A stretch of DNA of 64,000 nt from positions 6,448,001 to 6,512,000 of the forward strand of contig CM051511.1 in assembly GCA_028015205.1 (NCBI GenBank). The letters are read 5' to 3'. The stretch comes from Mytilisepta virgata (Eukaryota; Mollusca; Bivalvia; Mytilida; Mytilidae). The translations under genes were made by a program, and so were the position numbers. Below the pieces are notes generated by a model. The model was not told the origin of the DNA, searched no databases, and worked only from the letters and a program-made list of their open reading frames with translations. This document shows positions 1 to 10,261 of this stretch, one piece after another (the stretch's first letter is position 1; each line of letters begins with the position of its first letter).

Positions 1-188
1 TTTTAAATTTTGGGGGTAAAAGTTCTGTGTTGTACATTGTTACTTTATTTGCCAAATTGAGAGTAAATTTTGAGTGACAAAGTGAATAACCAATGTATTT
101 TGATATATTGGTATCGCAAGTAAGTATCGTGATACGTATCGTATGGTGAGTTTTCTCATGATACTCGATGTGATGAATATATTTAACA
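1..188. other. AT-rich non-coding sequence
   Basis: No gene or recognised element seen. Confidence 0.6.
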
Positions 189-346
189 CAGTTGAATCTC
201 GTTATCTCAAACTCTTTTATCTCAAAACTCCTGATATCTCAAAGAAATGTTTTGGTCCCTAGATTAATCTTTGCACTATATTTTTTCCTGATATCTCAAA
301 CCATTTGTGTTGGTCCCTTTCATTTTGAGATAACGAGAGTGAACTG
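189..346. mobile_element. Small MITE with pogo/Tigger-like ends
   Basis: The two ends form an inverted repeat of about 26 bp: CAGTTGAATCTCGTTATCTC on the left and its near complement ending GAACTG on the right. Internally the 'TATCTCAAA' motif recurs. CAGTTG ends with TCTCGTTATCTC are typical of pogo/Tigger-type elements. The flanking dinucleotides (CA and TA) do not give a clean TA duplication, so this is an old copy. There is no coding capacity in 158 bp. Confidence 0.55.
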
Positions 347-2438
347 TAGTCAAGTTGAGTTTCAAAACCTGCTTACTACTAGTCAAGCTATATCTAATTC
401 TAAAATTAAACAAAGGGCTTGGCTAAGCACAGCAGGGTACCACCGCAACATTCTTTTTTGGCACCTTTAACCCCCTAAATATCAAGAAATGTAAAAGATA
501 GTAAACATTTGCTGACATACATTGTACTATACTGAAAGTACTCATCAAGGTGAATTAAAAGAAAAAATCTTAATTGAAATCGGTTGAAAGATAAAAACCG
601 ATTTCAATCTCCCATTAATAAACTAATATGGTTGCTTAATTCGGAAAATAATAATGTTTTAATTAGCATTACTTAATTCTGAAAATAATAATATTTTAAT
701 TAGCATTTACATTACTGCTTCCAATGAATTGTTTTTATCTATTATATCCTATTTGTATTGTCATGATTGTCGTATTGTCATGATTGTTGTATTGTCATGA
801 TTGTCGTATTGTCATTGTTGCCTCCTTAGCGTCCAATTATCGAATTTGAAAGAGCAGGGTGTGGAATAGAATGTAGTTAAGATATATCATATTTTTAGTA
901 GAATTTAGTGAAATTTGTCACGAGCTCCATGCTGTTAATTTGAGCTTATATGACAATAAACTAAAATTTCTGCTGCCCTGCTCATATTTTCTCAGTTTTG
1001 CATTAATAAAACATTTCATTAATTTCTGAATTTACATAATTCTCTTGTAAAAATCTGTAAACTATTTTTTTGTTTTCAATTTTGATTTATGTTATTAAGA
1101 ATTTTATTTATTGAATTGAACAGCACATCTGGTATACGTCGATCGAGTGACTCTGTTGATTCAATTACAGTCATTTCGGGTAATTCTGCGCATCGTCCTA
1201 TTCGGCGCATTAAAATGAAAATGATTTGAATGCAGCGAATTAAACGCTGCGTCGAATAACCCGACAACATAGTATATAGATTGATCTCTTGGGTTCATGT
1301 AATTTTATTGAATCAGTTTAACAGTATATATCGAGTCAATCTAATTACACTGCAATCAAAAGATCGATGTAAAGAAAACAGTTTGAAGACAAAAAAATCT
1401 TTGTCTGTCAATCAAAATTTTCCTAATTAACATGTTAAGTTAGGGAACGACCATTTGATTTTTATGTGGAGAGGGGCTAGGATCAAATTTGAAATAAAAA
1501 GTCAGGACTAGGATTTAGGTGCGAAAAAAATTCATGACCTGTGGTAAATCAGAGAATTTTTTGGCTTAAATGAAATAAAAATTAAGGCCGCGATAGCGTG
1601 CGAAGAAAAATCCATGACAACTATACAGTAAGCTTTCGGTGATATCCCTAACTATTTTTTATAGGCTTTTTGAATACATATTGTGCAAAATTGAATGCCG
1701 TGAATACGGTTGGTCCTTCTTAAATGGTACATGTATGTGTGTGACATGAATGAAGTCAGTCCTTCTAAAACAATACTCCTTATGATTGTATTGTAATGAT
1801 ATGCGGTCACTTATTTTAGTACCCTCCCCCTTTTCTAACAACAAAATGATGGATCCCTATAATGTGATCGTTCTATTTTTAATTTATGTTAATATTGTTT
1901 TTATTTTAGCGACATCTGTGTGTATATTAAATGGGATCCTACATTTTTAGTATAAAATCCACAATTTTATCAATTTCTGATAATTGAAATATTCTATTCT
2001 TGAACAACAATGGCACATCAATGAATAATTATATTGTTAAACAATTACCCTTAGGGCACCTCTACATTATTTCATTATCGTAGAACTGACATTATTTATT
2101 TTATTGACACACATTCTGTGTGTGTATGCCATTGTGTAACAAAGGATTCGACCCGGTACAATTTAGAACAGGCAAGTATTTCACCATTATCTGTTAAATT
2201 TAAATGTTCATAATCATGATAATGTATGTATAGGTGATATAACTTCAGTCATGTATCGGAAATATGCATATAAAATAATCCCGAATGTTAATCAGTTAAA
2301 TAAAATTAAATCTATACAATCCGTATTTGATGGGTAAAGGTAAATATTGACCGGAGAACCATTTTATTTTCTACAATATCACGGCTGTGATTATTCCACT
2401 TCTTTCATGGGTTGAGAATATTATACATATTAGAATCG
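347..2438. other. AT-rich intergenic DNA with small repeats
   Basis: No gene seen. It holds a two-unit direct repeat of about 38 bp (635-712, 'TTAATTC.GAAAATAATAAT') and a 17 bp minisatellite, about four units of GTATTGTCATGATTGTC (756-823). It also has a small hairpin around 577-607 (AAATCGGTT / AACCGATTT). Confidence 0.6.
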
Positions 2439-2648
2439 CATGTTCAATAAATATATTATATGCACGTGCGTCTTCGTTATACATGTTATATGCACGTACG
2501 TTTTCTTTATATGCACATACTTCTTCATTATATGCACAAACTTCTTCTTTATATGCACATACTTTGTCATTATATGCATATACTTTTTCATTATATGCAA
2601 AACATACTTATGCACATACTTCTTCTATATATGCACATACCTTTTTAT

Positions 2649-2752
2649 GTCGCCTGCGGAACGCATGATGAACACATAGGAATCTATCTATCGTCTTGCG
2701 TCGTCTTGCATCGTCACATTTTTCTTCTATCCTATAATTTGGAAAATAAAAC

Positions 2753-2783
<31 letters not shown>

Positions 2784-3415
2784 CCTCAACTACTCGTAAA
2801 CCGCTCAAAGGTATTTGATGAAACTTTCTCTGTGCATTAACCTTAATGCACAGGTATGCATATATATTTCATTTTTAGAAAATTTTTAATTTTTTTGGTA
2901 AAAATTGACCTTTTTGAAAAAAAAGGGGGGAAGGGGGGTCAAAACTTCTTTCCTCAACTACTACATAACCGCTCAAAGGAATTTGATGAAACTTTCTCTG
3001 TGCATTAATGCACAGGTGTGCATATATATTTCATTTTTAGAAAATTTAATTTTTTTTTGGGTAAAAATTGACATTTTTGAAAAAAGGGGGGTGTCAAAAC
3101 TTCTATCCTCAACTACTCTATAACCGTTCAAAGGAATTTGATGAAACTTTCTCTGTGCATTAACCTTAATGCACATGGGTGCATATATATTTCATTTTTA
3201 GAAAATTAATTTTTTTGTTGTAAAAATTGACATTTTTTAACAGAAGTGGGGGGGGGGGGGGGGGGGGTCAAAACTTCTCATCTACTCCATAACCGCTTAA
3301 AGCCATTTGATGAAACTTTCTCTGTGCATTAACCTTAATGCAAAGGTGTGCATATATATATTTCATTTTTAGAAAATTTTAATATCTTTTGTAAAAATTG
3401 ACGTCCGCAGGCGAC
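2649..3415. mobile_element. Nested element bounded by GTCGCCTGCGGA inverted repeats, four tandem units inside
   Basis: Perfect 12 bp inverted ends: GTCGCCTGCGGA at 2649-2660 and its complement at 3404-3415. Inside is a (TTA)n run (about 2754-2782), then four tandem units of about 155-170 bp starting near 2784, 2952, 3107 and 3279. Each contains CTCAACTACT, TTTGATGAAACTTTCTCTGT, GCATATATATTTCATTTTTA and a G-run of variable length; the longest G-run spans about 3247-3267. It interrupts the left arm of the foldback element. Confidence 0.7.
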
Positions 3416-4069
3416 ACATGTCTTCCTTGGAAGACTCGCACACTTTTTTTTATCAAACTTTTTCATTATATACATATATTTTATCTTTATTGTGATGATA
3501 CTTGTTATTAAAGCTTATGCTCCCGGTATTATTATTTATCACATAACTATTTTTTTCAAACATTCTATAAAATTATAGATACAAAATTAAAAGCACATAA
3601 AATAACCAACGATACATATTAAAAAAATATATCCCAAATAAATGAATAGAAATATATAAAAATAAGAATAAAAGTAGTATTATATATGTACAATGTAACT
3701 TTCAATAAAATCTTTGTACAAATCTAAAATTACAATACTTATGTAATTATGAAAAAAAAAGAGACACAAACTACCATTTTGGTAGAAACTTAAAAAAAAT
3801 GAATTATTAAATCAATCCATGTTTAAACGAAATTTCAATATTATTACAAAATTATTATTACAAAATTTCCGGTCCGGGAAGTAAGTATTTATCTCCCTTT
3901 ACAGTACAGTGCCATTTGATACTCATGTTAAACTCAGACATTCGTCCTCATGTTATATTCCTACTTATGGTTCGTGTTACACATTTTTACTAACTTTGAA
4001 ATCATAAAACTGCAGCTTTCAAACTTTTTTATGTTTTATGACGACTTATAAAGTTATATCAATTTATAT

Positions 4070-4380
4070 GAACCGCCTCGGTGGTCTCGTGGTAGCGTGT
4101 TCGCCTCGAGTGCGGAAGGTCGCGGGTTCGATCCCTGGCCGGATCAAACCAAAGACATTAAAATTGGTATTTGCTGCGTCTCCGCCAAGCATGTATCATC
4201 TATAGGAGTCAGAGCAAAGATCTACTGGTCGGCTCGGAGTCAGTATTATGTGTCCGAGTGGGGTGATATGTCTTCCTGCCGACAGTTACTTCGTGAGCTA
4301 GCACATTAAAAATCCGACTCAAGGTGCATGCCGGTCTAGTACAAAGCAGGGACGTTAAACAACAATTCATCCATCCATCC
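4070..4380 (+). mobile_element. tRNA-headed SINE, copy 1, with 12 bp target duplication
   Basis: The head has a pol III A box-like TGGTCTCGTGG and a B box GGTTCGATCCC. The body contains TCGGCTCGGAGTCAGTAT and CGTGAGCTAGCACATTAAAA, and the tail ends GACGTTAAACAACAATTCAT followed by (CATC)n. ATCAATTTATAT occurs immediately before (4058-4069) and after (4381-4392), a perfect 12 bp target-site duplication. It lies in the loop of the foldback element. Confidence 0.9.
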
Positions 4381-5233
4381 ATCAATTTATATTTAACTAG
4401 TATAAAACATACAAAAGTATAAAGATGCACATTATATGTAAAAATTCGTCAAAATAAATAAGTTATATACTATAAAACATTCCCGGTTAGGGAAATAAAC
4501 AGTTACCTACCTTTGTGGTTCGATTATACATATTACCGACTTTGAAACCATAAAATTTCACCTTGCAATGTTGTGGATATCTTCTGACAACTTATCATAT
4601 TTTATACATGTAAAGTGTAAAACTACACATACTGTACGAAAAGTTTGAGAAAAATTCAACATAAAGAAGTTATAGACTGAAATGGATTTCCGGTTGGGGG
4701 AATTTCCGGCAAATTCCGGTTTGGGTTTGGGTTATACCTTTTACCGACAACCCCTCCCGGTCAGTTTCGTTTCGGCGTTTTTCTGTCCCTTGACCTGAAA
4801 ACGTCTCTATTTTTTTCCATAATTACATAATTATTATAATTTTAGATTTGTGCATACATTTTATTGAAAGTTACATTGTACATAAATAATGCTGTTTGTA
4901 TTCTTATTTTTATACATTTCTATTCATTTATTTGGGGATATTTGTTTATATTTTTTTAAATATGAATCGTTGGTTATTTTATGTGCTGTTTTTTTTATCT
5001 ATAATTTTATATTCTGCTAAAAAATAGTTAATTATGTGATAAATAATAATACCGGGAGCATAAGTTGTAATAACAAGTATCACCACGATAAAGATAAAGC
5101 ATGTGCATATAATGAAGAAGTATGTGCATATAATGACAAAGTATGTGTGCATATAAAGAAGTATGTGCATATAAAGAAAAAAGTATGCGTATATAAAGAA
5201 GAAGTATGTGCATATAATATATATATTGAACAT

Positions 5234-5939
5234 AAGGCAGCTACGGCGTCCCATAGTTACAAGTGTCTGTGCTCTGTCACACAGGGGCTTGTTACAATAT
5301 TGACTGATGGGGCCCAGATATAAGCCACTGTGCTCCTCCTGCCAGCAATGTACATGCAACCATTGTATACACAGTATAATCACACACGTTTGGATTATTT
5401 GATTAAAGGGCAGTTTGGGCCAACCATTTGATTTTTATTGGGGACAGGGCCGGGGGTTTGGGAGGGGGGATATTGGATGCTTAAAAAAAACAACACTTAT
5501 GCATAAATAAATGAATATTCATCGAATTTTATACCACATGAATAAAATTCGATGCTAACCATTTCGGATAATTAGATTAGACGTCTTGTCTTCTGTTGAA
5601 AATTAAAATAGTCCATTTGAAAGTTTTGAACCAATATTTAGACTACATTTTTAAACGTTATACATGTATTTTGATAATTCGCAGTCTGATATCTCATCTT
5701 CCACCTTATATCGTAATAAAATGTTGATTAACATGCTTAAATTATTCGTTTTTTTTTCTTTTTTTTATTTTTGAAACTTTTTTATTTCTTATCCAATCTT
5801 GATGATTTTTTTCTAAATGGGTTGTCACAAGAAATACAATAAAAGTTACTCAAGGCATTGTTTTGTAAATTTTGCCACTTCAGAGATAAAGGGATTAAAG
5901 GAGTAGCCATTTTGGAGGACACCTACAATTTTTATTTTT
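5234..5939. other. Non-coding spacer
   Basis: No gene supported. A GC-richer patch at 5237-5360 has a minus-strand open frame, but it has no start context or domain and looks like a dispersed repeat. The rest is AT-rich. Confidence 0.5.
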
Positions 5940-6960
5940 CATCCAATTTTAATGGGGATATTTGGTCTATAGATAGTTTTTGGTGGGTACATGTCTGTCT
6001 GACACCTAACTTTTGACCTTGACCTGAATTTCATGGTTGAGTGACCTGCATCACATTTTCGTTGTAAGTCCATTTCTTAGCTACTGTAATACCTAAGCCC
6101 ACCATATCTGTCAACATATATTTCTTACTGGGCGCATGCTAGCCTGACACATGCCTCTGGATCTTGACCTAAATTTCATGTATGAGTAACTTTGCCACAT
6201 TTTCATGGTTAAATCCATTTCTAAGCAACTATAGTACCTAAGCCCACCATGCCTGGTCAATAGACATTTCTTAGTAGGCACATTGCAGTCTGACACATGT
6301 TCTGGACCTTGACTTCAATTTCATACTTGATTGACTTTGTCACATTTTCGAGATTCAAGTCCATTTCTCAGCAATGTAATACCTAGACCCACCATATTTG
6401 GTCAAAAGATAGTTCTTAGTGGGTAAATGTCAGTATGACACCTGCCTTTTGACCTTGACCACAATTTCATGCTTGAGGGACTTGTTTCATGTTTTCGGAT
6501 AATGTCCATTTCTCATTAATTGCAATATAGACCAACTGTATTTGGTCTATAGATAGTCGTTGGTTACATGGCTGTCTGAGACCTTCACCTGAATTTCAAA
6601 CTTTAGTCACATTCGAACACCTCCACTAAGATTTCAAATATTGACACGAAAAAGTGACTGTTGCTAAAAGCTGAGCCTTAATACACATTGAACTCTTGCC
6701 TCCAAATTTCGTGGTTAAGCCCATTTATCTCAATTTCATGGTTGAGTGACCTGTGTCACATTTTCGTGATTAAGTCGATTTCTGAGCAACTGTAATATCT
6801 AGTCCCACCATATCTGGTCAATAGATAGTTCTTAGTAGCCACATGCCAGTCTGAAACCTGCATCTGGACCTTGACCTCAATTTCATGCTTGAGTGGCCTG
6901 CATCCAAGTGTCATGATTAAGTCCAGTTTTCAGCAACTGTAATACCTAGGCCCACCTCAT
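5940..6960. repeat. Degenerate ~145 bp tandem repeats, block 1
   Basis: About seven units. Each carries 'GTAATACCTAGGCCCACCATAT', 'GTCAATAGATAGTTCTTAGT', 'CCAGTCTGACAC', 'GACCTTGACCTCAATTTCAT' and 'ATTAAGTCCATTTCTCAGCA' in fixed order. Unit anchors lie near 6085, 6232, 6375, 6520, 6788 and 6937. Units differ by many substitutions, so the array is old. Confidence 0.8.
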
Positions 6961-7740
6961 TTTGATCAGTCGAAATACCTTAGGGTCGAGTTTAAAGAAA
7001 TTCCAAACGTCAGAAGTGAATAAAGGGATTTGTCTTTAAATACTCAGGGATATGTACGATTTGGAGACTTTTTATCATAACTTTAAAATGTAGTGTAAAT
7101 AGATTGGCATTTTAATTATGTTTATGTTATTGTCTTACTTTTCTTTCCGAGGAGACTTCAAATTATTCTTTAAATGCACAATTTTATTTTGATGGAATAT
7201 GCGACCGATGGGCTGGCTGCAAAATCTGATGATCCTTTTACGACTTTTGTCTCACCTGCGACGAAAAGTCGCGATGATATATGTATTACTTTCATGTGCC
7301 TCCACCGATTTGTAACTTCCACCGGATTGACTTTGTTGAACTTCACTGGGTGCCGTATACGCAGCAGGAACTGCTTACCCTTCCGGAGCACCTGGGTTCA
7401 ATCCTGGTTTTTATAGGAGTTCGTGTTGTTCATTGTTTTTAGTTTTATATGTTTATTTGTTGTGCTTGTGGTTGTTCGTTTGTCTTCCCGGGTTTGTCTG
7501 TCCAATGGATTACGTTTTTTTGATTGCTCCTTAGGTATATTTGTCCTTTTTCTGGTGGCGGCGGCGGCGTAAACTTTTTTGAAACCTTATTAACTTTGCA
7601 CTCATAATACCTACAATAAAGATTTTTGGTCCACAAATAGTCAGATACCTTATGGTATAAACTTTGCCGCAGTATACTTGTCTTGTGTCTCTGACCTCGT
7701 TTTCATGGTTCACTGACTTCATAAACATAAATGTAAAATC
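6961..7740. repeat. Spacer between tandem blocks, with a dispersed repeat segment
   Basis: The stretch 7350-7540 (GCAGCAGGAACTGCTTACCC, then TTATAGGAGTTCGTGTTGTTC and GTTTGTCTTCCCGGGTTTGT) recurs inverted at about 49480-49790 and in part at 62440-62545. It is therefore a dispersed repeat that probably inserted into the array. The rest is unrecognised. Confidence 0.6.
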
Positions 7741-8800
7741 TGTGTCCAAGTTTCGTGGTTAAATGTATTTCGCAGCAACTGTAATACCTAGGCCAACCAT
7801 AGTTGGTCTATATATGGTTCTTAGTAGGTAGATACCAGTCTGACACTTGCCTTGGGACCCTGATCTCAATTTCATGCTTAAATGACTTTGCCCCATTTTC
7901 ATGGTTAAGTCGAATTCTCAGTAAGTATATCAACTAGGCCAACCACATTCATTCTATAGATAGTTCTTAGTGGATACTTGTTAGTTTGACACTTGCCTTT
8001 GACTTTGACCTCAATTTCATTGCGACACATTTTCATGATTAAGTTCATTTCTTAGCAACGGTAATACATAAGCCCACCATATTTAGTCAATAGATAGTTC
8101 TTCGTAGGCACATTCCAGTCTGACACCCGTCTCTAGACCTTGACCTCAATTTCATGCTTGGGTGACTTGTGTTACAATTTTGTGATTAGGTCAAACAGTA
8201 ATATCTAGACCCACCATATTTGGTCTATAGATAAGTTCTTAGTGGGTACATGCCAGTGTGACACCCGTCACCGAACCTTGAATGCAATTTCATGCTTGAA
8301 TGACTTTGTCACATTTTTTAGATTAAGTCCATTTCTCAGCAACTGTAATACCTAGACCCACCATATTTTGGTCAATAGATAGTTCTTAGTGAGTATATGT
8401 GGGTATGCATTTGACCTCAATTTCATGGCTGAGTGAATTGTGTCACATTTTCTTGATTAAATCCATTTCTCAGCAACTTCAATACCTAAGCCCACCATAT
8501 ATGATCAATAGATAGTTCTTAGTTGGCACATACCTATCTGACAGCTGTCTCTGGACCTTGACTTCAATTTCATGCTCGAGTGACTTGTTTCAGCTATTGT
8601 AATACCTAGACCAACCATATTTGGTCTATTGATAGTTCTAAATGTGTACATGCCAGTCTGACACCGGTCTCTGGACCTCGACCTCAATTTCACGATTGAG
8701 TGTCTTGCCTCCAAGTTTCGAGATTAAGTCCATTTCTCGGCAACTGTAATACCTAGTCCCACCATATTTGGTTTTTAAATAGTTCTTTATGGGTACATGT
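7741..8800. repeat. Degenerate ~145 bp tandem repeats, block 2
   Basis: It continues the same unit as 5940-6960, about seven or eight further copies with anchors near 7773, 7925, 8055, 8200, 8340, 8470, 8600 and 8740. No end structure is evident. Confidence 0.8.
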
Positions 8801-9066
8801 TAATCTGCATGAGATTTTTGAGACAAATGTTGCCTGACCATTACTATTTCTTTTAACGCATATTCCTTTGACTTGCAATGTCAGGTCTGTGTCCATATGC
8901 GAGACATATAGAGTGTTTACTCTTGTTTTTTCTATAAGTAACTTACATTCTTATTCGCGTTAAGAGAATTAACTGATGAATGGTTCTATTTAAGTGCAGT
9001 AGTAATATTAACACGTTTACTTGAGTATCCGCTGACTTTTAAATTGTTATTCTTTAATTTTTACAG
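8801..9066 (+). other. Upstream intron segment of the zinc-finger gene
   Basis: AT-rich, ending in the polypyrimidine tract and acceptor (TTCTTTAATTTTTACAG) used by the exon at 9067. No upstream exon was identified. Confidence 0.5.
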
Positions 9067-10261
9067 AAATGACTTCAGACTAAACTTAGAAATGGAAACA
9101 GATACTTCATTCTGCAAACAGTGCATGAAAGAATTCAAATCCAAGAATGCACTGTCCCGACATCTAAAACTTACACATGCGCGTGAGAAAAAGTTTGAAT
9201 GTAATATATGCAAACGTCGTTTTGGTTACAAGAACATTCTTCTAGAACACCAGAACATTCATTTTGGCATCAAACCATACGCATGTAATTTATGTGGCAG
9301 GAGATTTGCCGCCCGTTCTAATCTTGTTCAACATAGGATAGTTCATAAGCGCCCTCTGTCTTGTACTGTGTGTCCAGAAAGATTCCAAAGTGATGATGCT
9401 CTGAAGAGCCATTTGAAAGGACACCAAGGAACAGAATTGTCTTGCAACTTGTGTTCATTTACTACATTGAATCAAATAATACTGAACGAGCATATTCATA
9501 CTAAACATGCCACAGAGTTACAGAGACCTGTGAATGTAATAAGTTCTTTCGATAAATCTCGACTTCGGCGTAGATCTAGTGCAACTCAGCAAGCATTCGA
9601 TCCGGATATATTACCTGTATTTCAACAAGATTTTCATCCAGATTACAGGAATAATTCCACACTTGACAACTCTCTCCACAATGCATCGGAGGTAATAATC
9701 AAAGCCGAACCAAGATCCCCCGAGATTGGTATGTACTTGCAAAGTCCGGGGCAAAATATTCCTACGGTCATTCAACCAGAAAGTTCTGGTATTGTTTCTG
9801 TCTCCGATACTCACTCGGTCAGTGATGAAAGAGTGTCTACACCTCGTTCGCATTCATCATATTCCAGAGATGGTGGGATTGCTGATTCGACAAGTGGAAT
9901 AGCGGAAGTGTTGTCAAAAATTCAAAATTGCATTCAGAAATCTGACCAATCAAACGTTTTTGCAGTACCGCGTGTTTCAATTAACGTCGACCCACCGAGA
10001 CACACACGCGACTTCAGTTCACAATTCACTTCAGAAAGATCGGACATTCCAACTGTCAGAGAAATAATGTCTTACTTGGAAGCATATGGGAAGATTTTTC
10101 GCTGCAGCCATTGTTGCATCATGTTTGAAGATAGGGGTCTTTATATATTACACAACTCATTACACGGAGAATCAAACCCATGGCAATGCGCTGTATGTAA
10201 CAAAATGTGTCTAAACAAAAATGATTTTCATTTACATCTGGCTAACCAACAACATGGTTAA
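9067..10261 (+). CDS. Ikaros/Hunchback-like C2H2 zinc-finger transcription factor, main coding exon
   Basis: A polypyrimidine tract and TTTTTACAG acceptor end at 9066, so the exon starts at 9067. The preferred ATG is at 9092 (389 aa, stop TAA at 10259-10261); the frame is open further 5', so an upstream exon could add residues. Five C2H2 fingers lie at about residues 8-29, 37-57, 65-85, 91-111 and 118-139. A basic RLRRRSS follows at 157-163, then a Ser-rich linker with VIIKAEP (Lys204, sumoylation type). Two closely spaced C-terminal fingers sit at 338-358 and 366-388. This C-terminal pair (FRCSHCCIMF...YILHNSLHG...WQCAVC) matches the layout of the Ikaros and Hunchback dimerisation fingers. 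The protein is therefore likely a nuclear DNA-binding factor able to dimerise. Which of the two related families it belongs to is not settled. Confidence 0.82.

Larger units (their letters stand above)
2439..5233. mobile_element. Foldback element with long terminal inverted repeats
   Basis: The left arm (2439-2648 plus 3416-3771) is the inverted complement of the right arm (about 4801-5233). Matched blocks include the outer TGTTCAAT...ATATTATATGCAC, an array of TATATGCACATACTTCTTCAT units, 'TGCTCCCGGTATTATTATTTATCACATAA' (split blocks) and the inner ATAATTACATAA...TTTTATTGAAAG. A separate element (2649-3415) interrupts the left arm. The loop carries a SINE and two diverged copies of a 'TTCCGG..GGGAA' segment. 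No transposase is visible, so it is non-autonomous. Confidence 0.75.

Noticed and set aside
2387..2840. Overlapping frames of 60-126 codons on both strands
   Set aside because: They translate minisatellite units and a (TTA)n run (MHIL/YAHT/YYYYY repeats).
4070..4145. tRNA gene
   Set aside because: A and B boxes are present but the sequence runs straight into a SINE body with a target duplication, and the same head recurs at 27189 and 48995. I see no proper cloverleaf stems.
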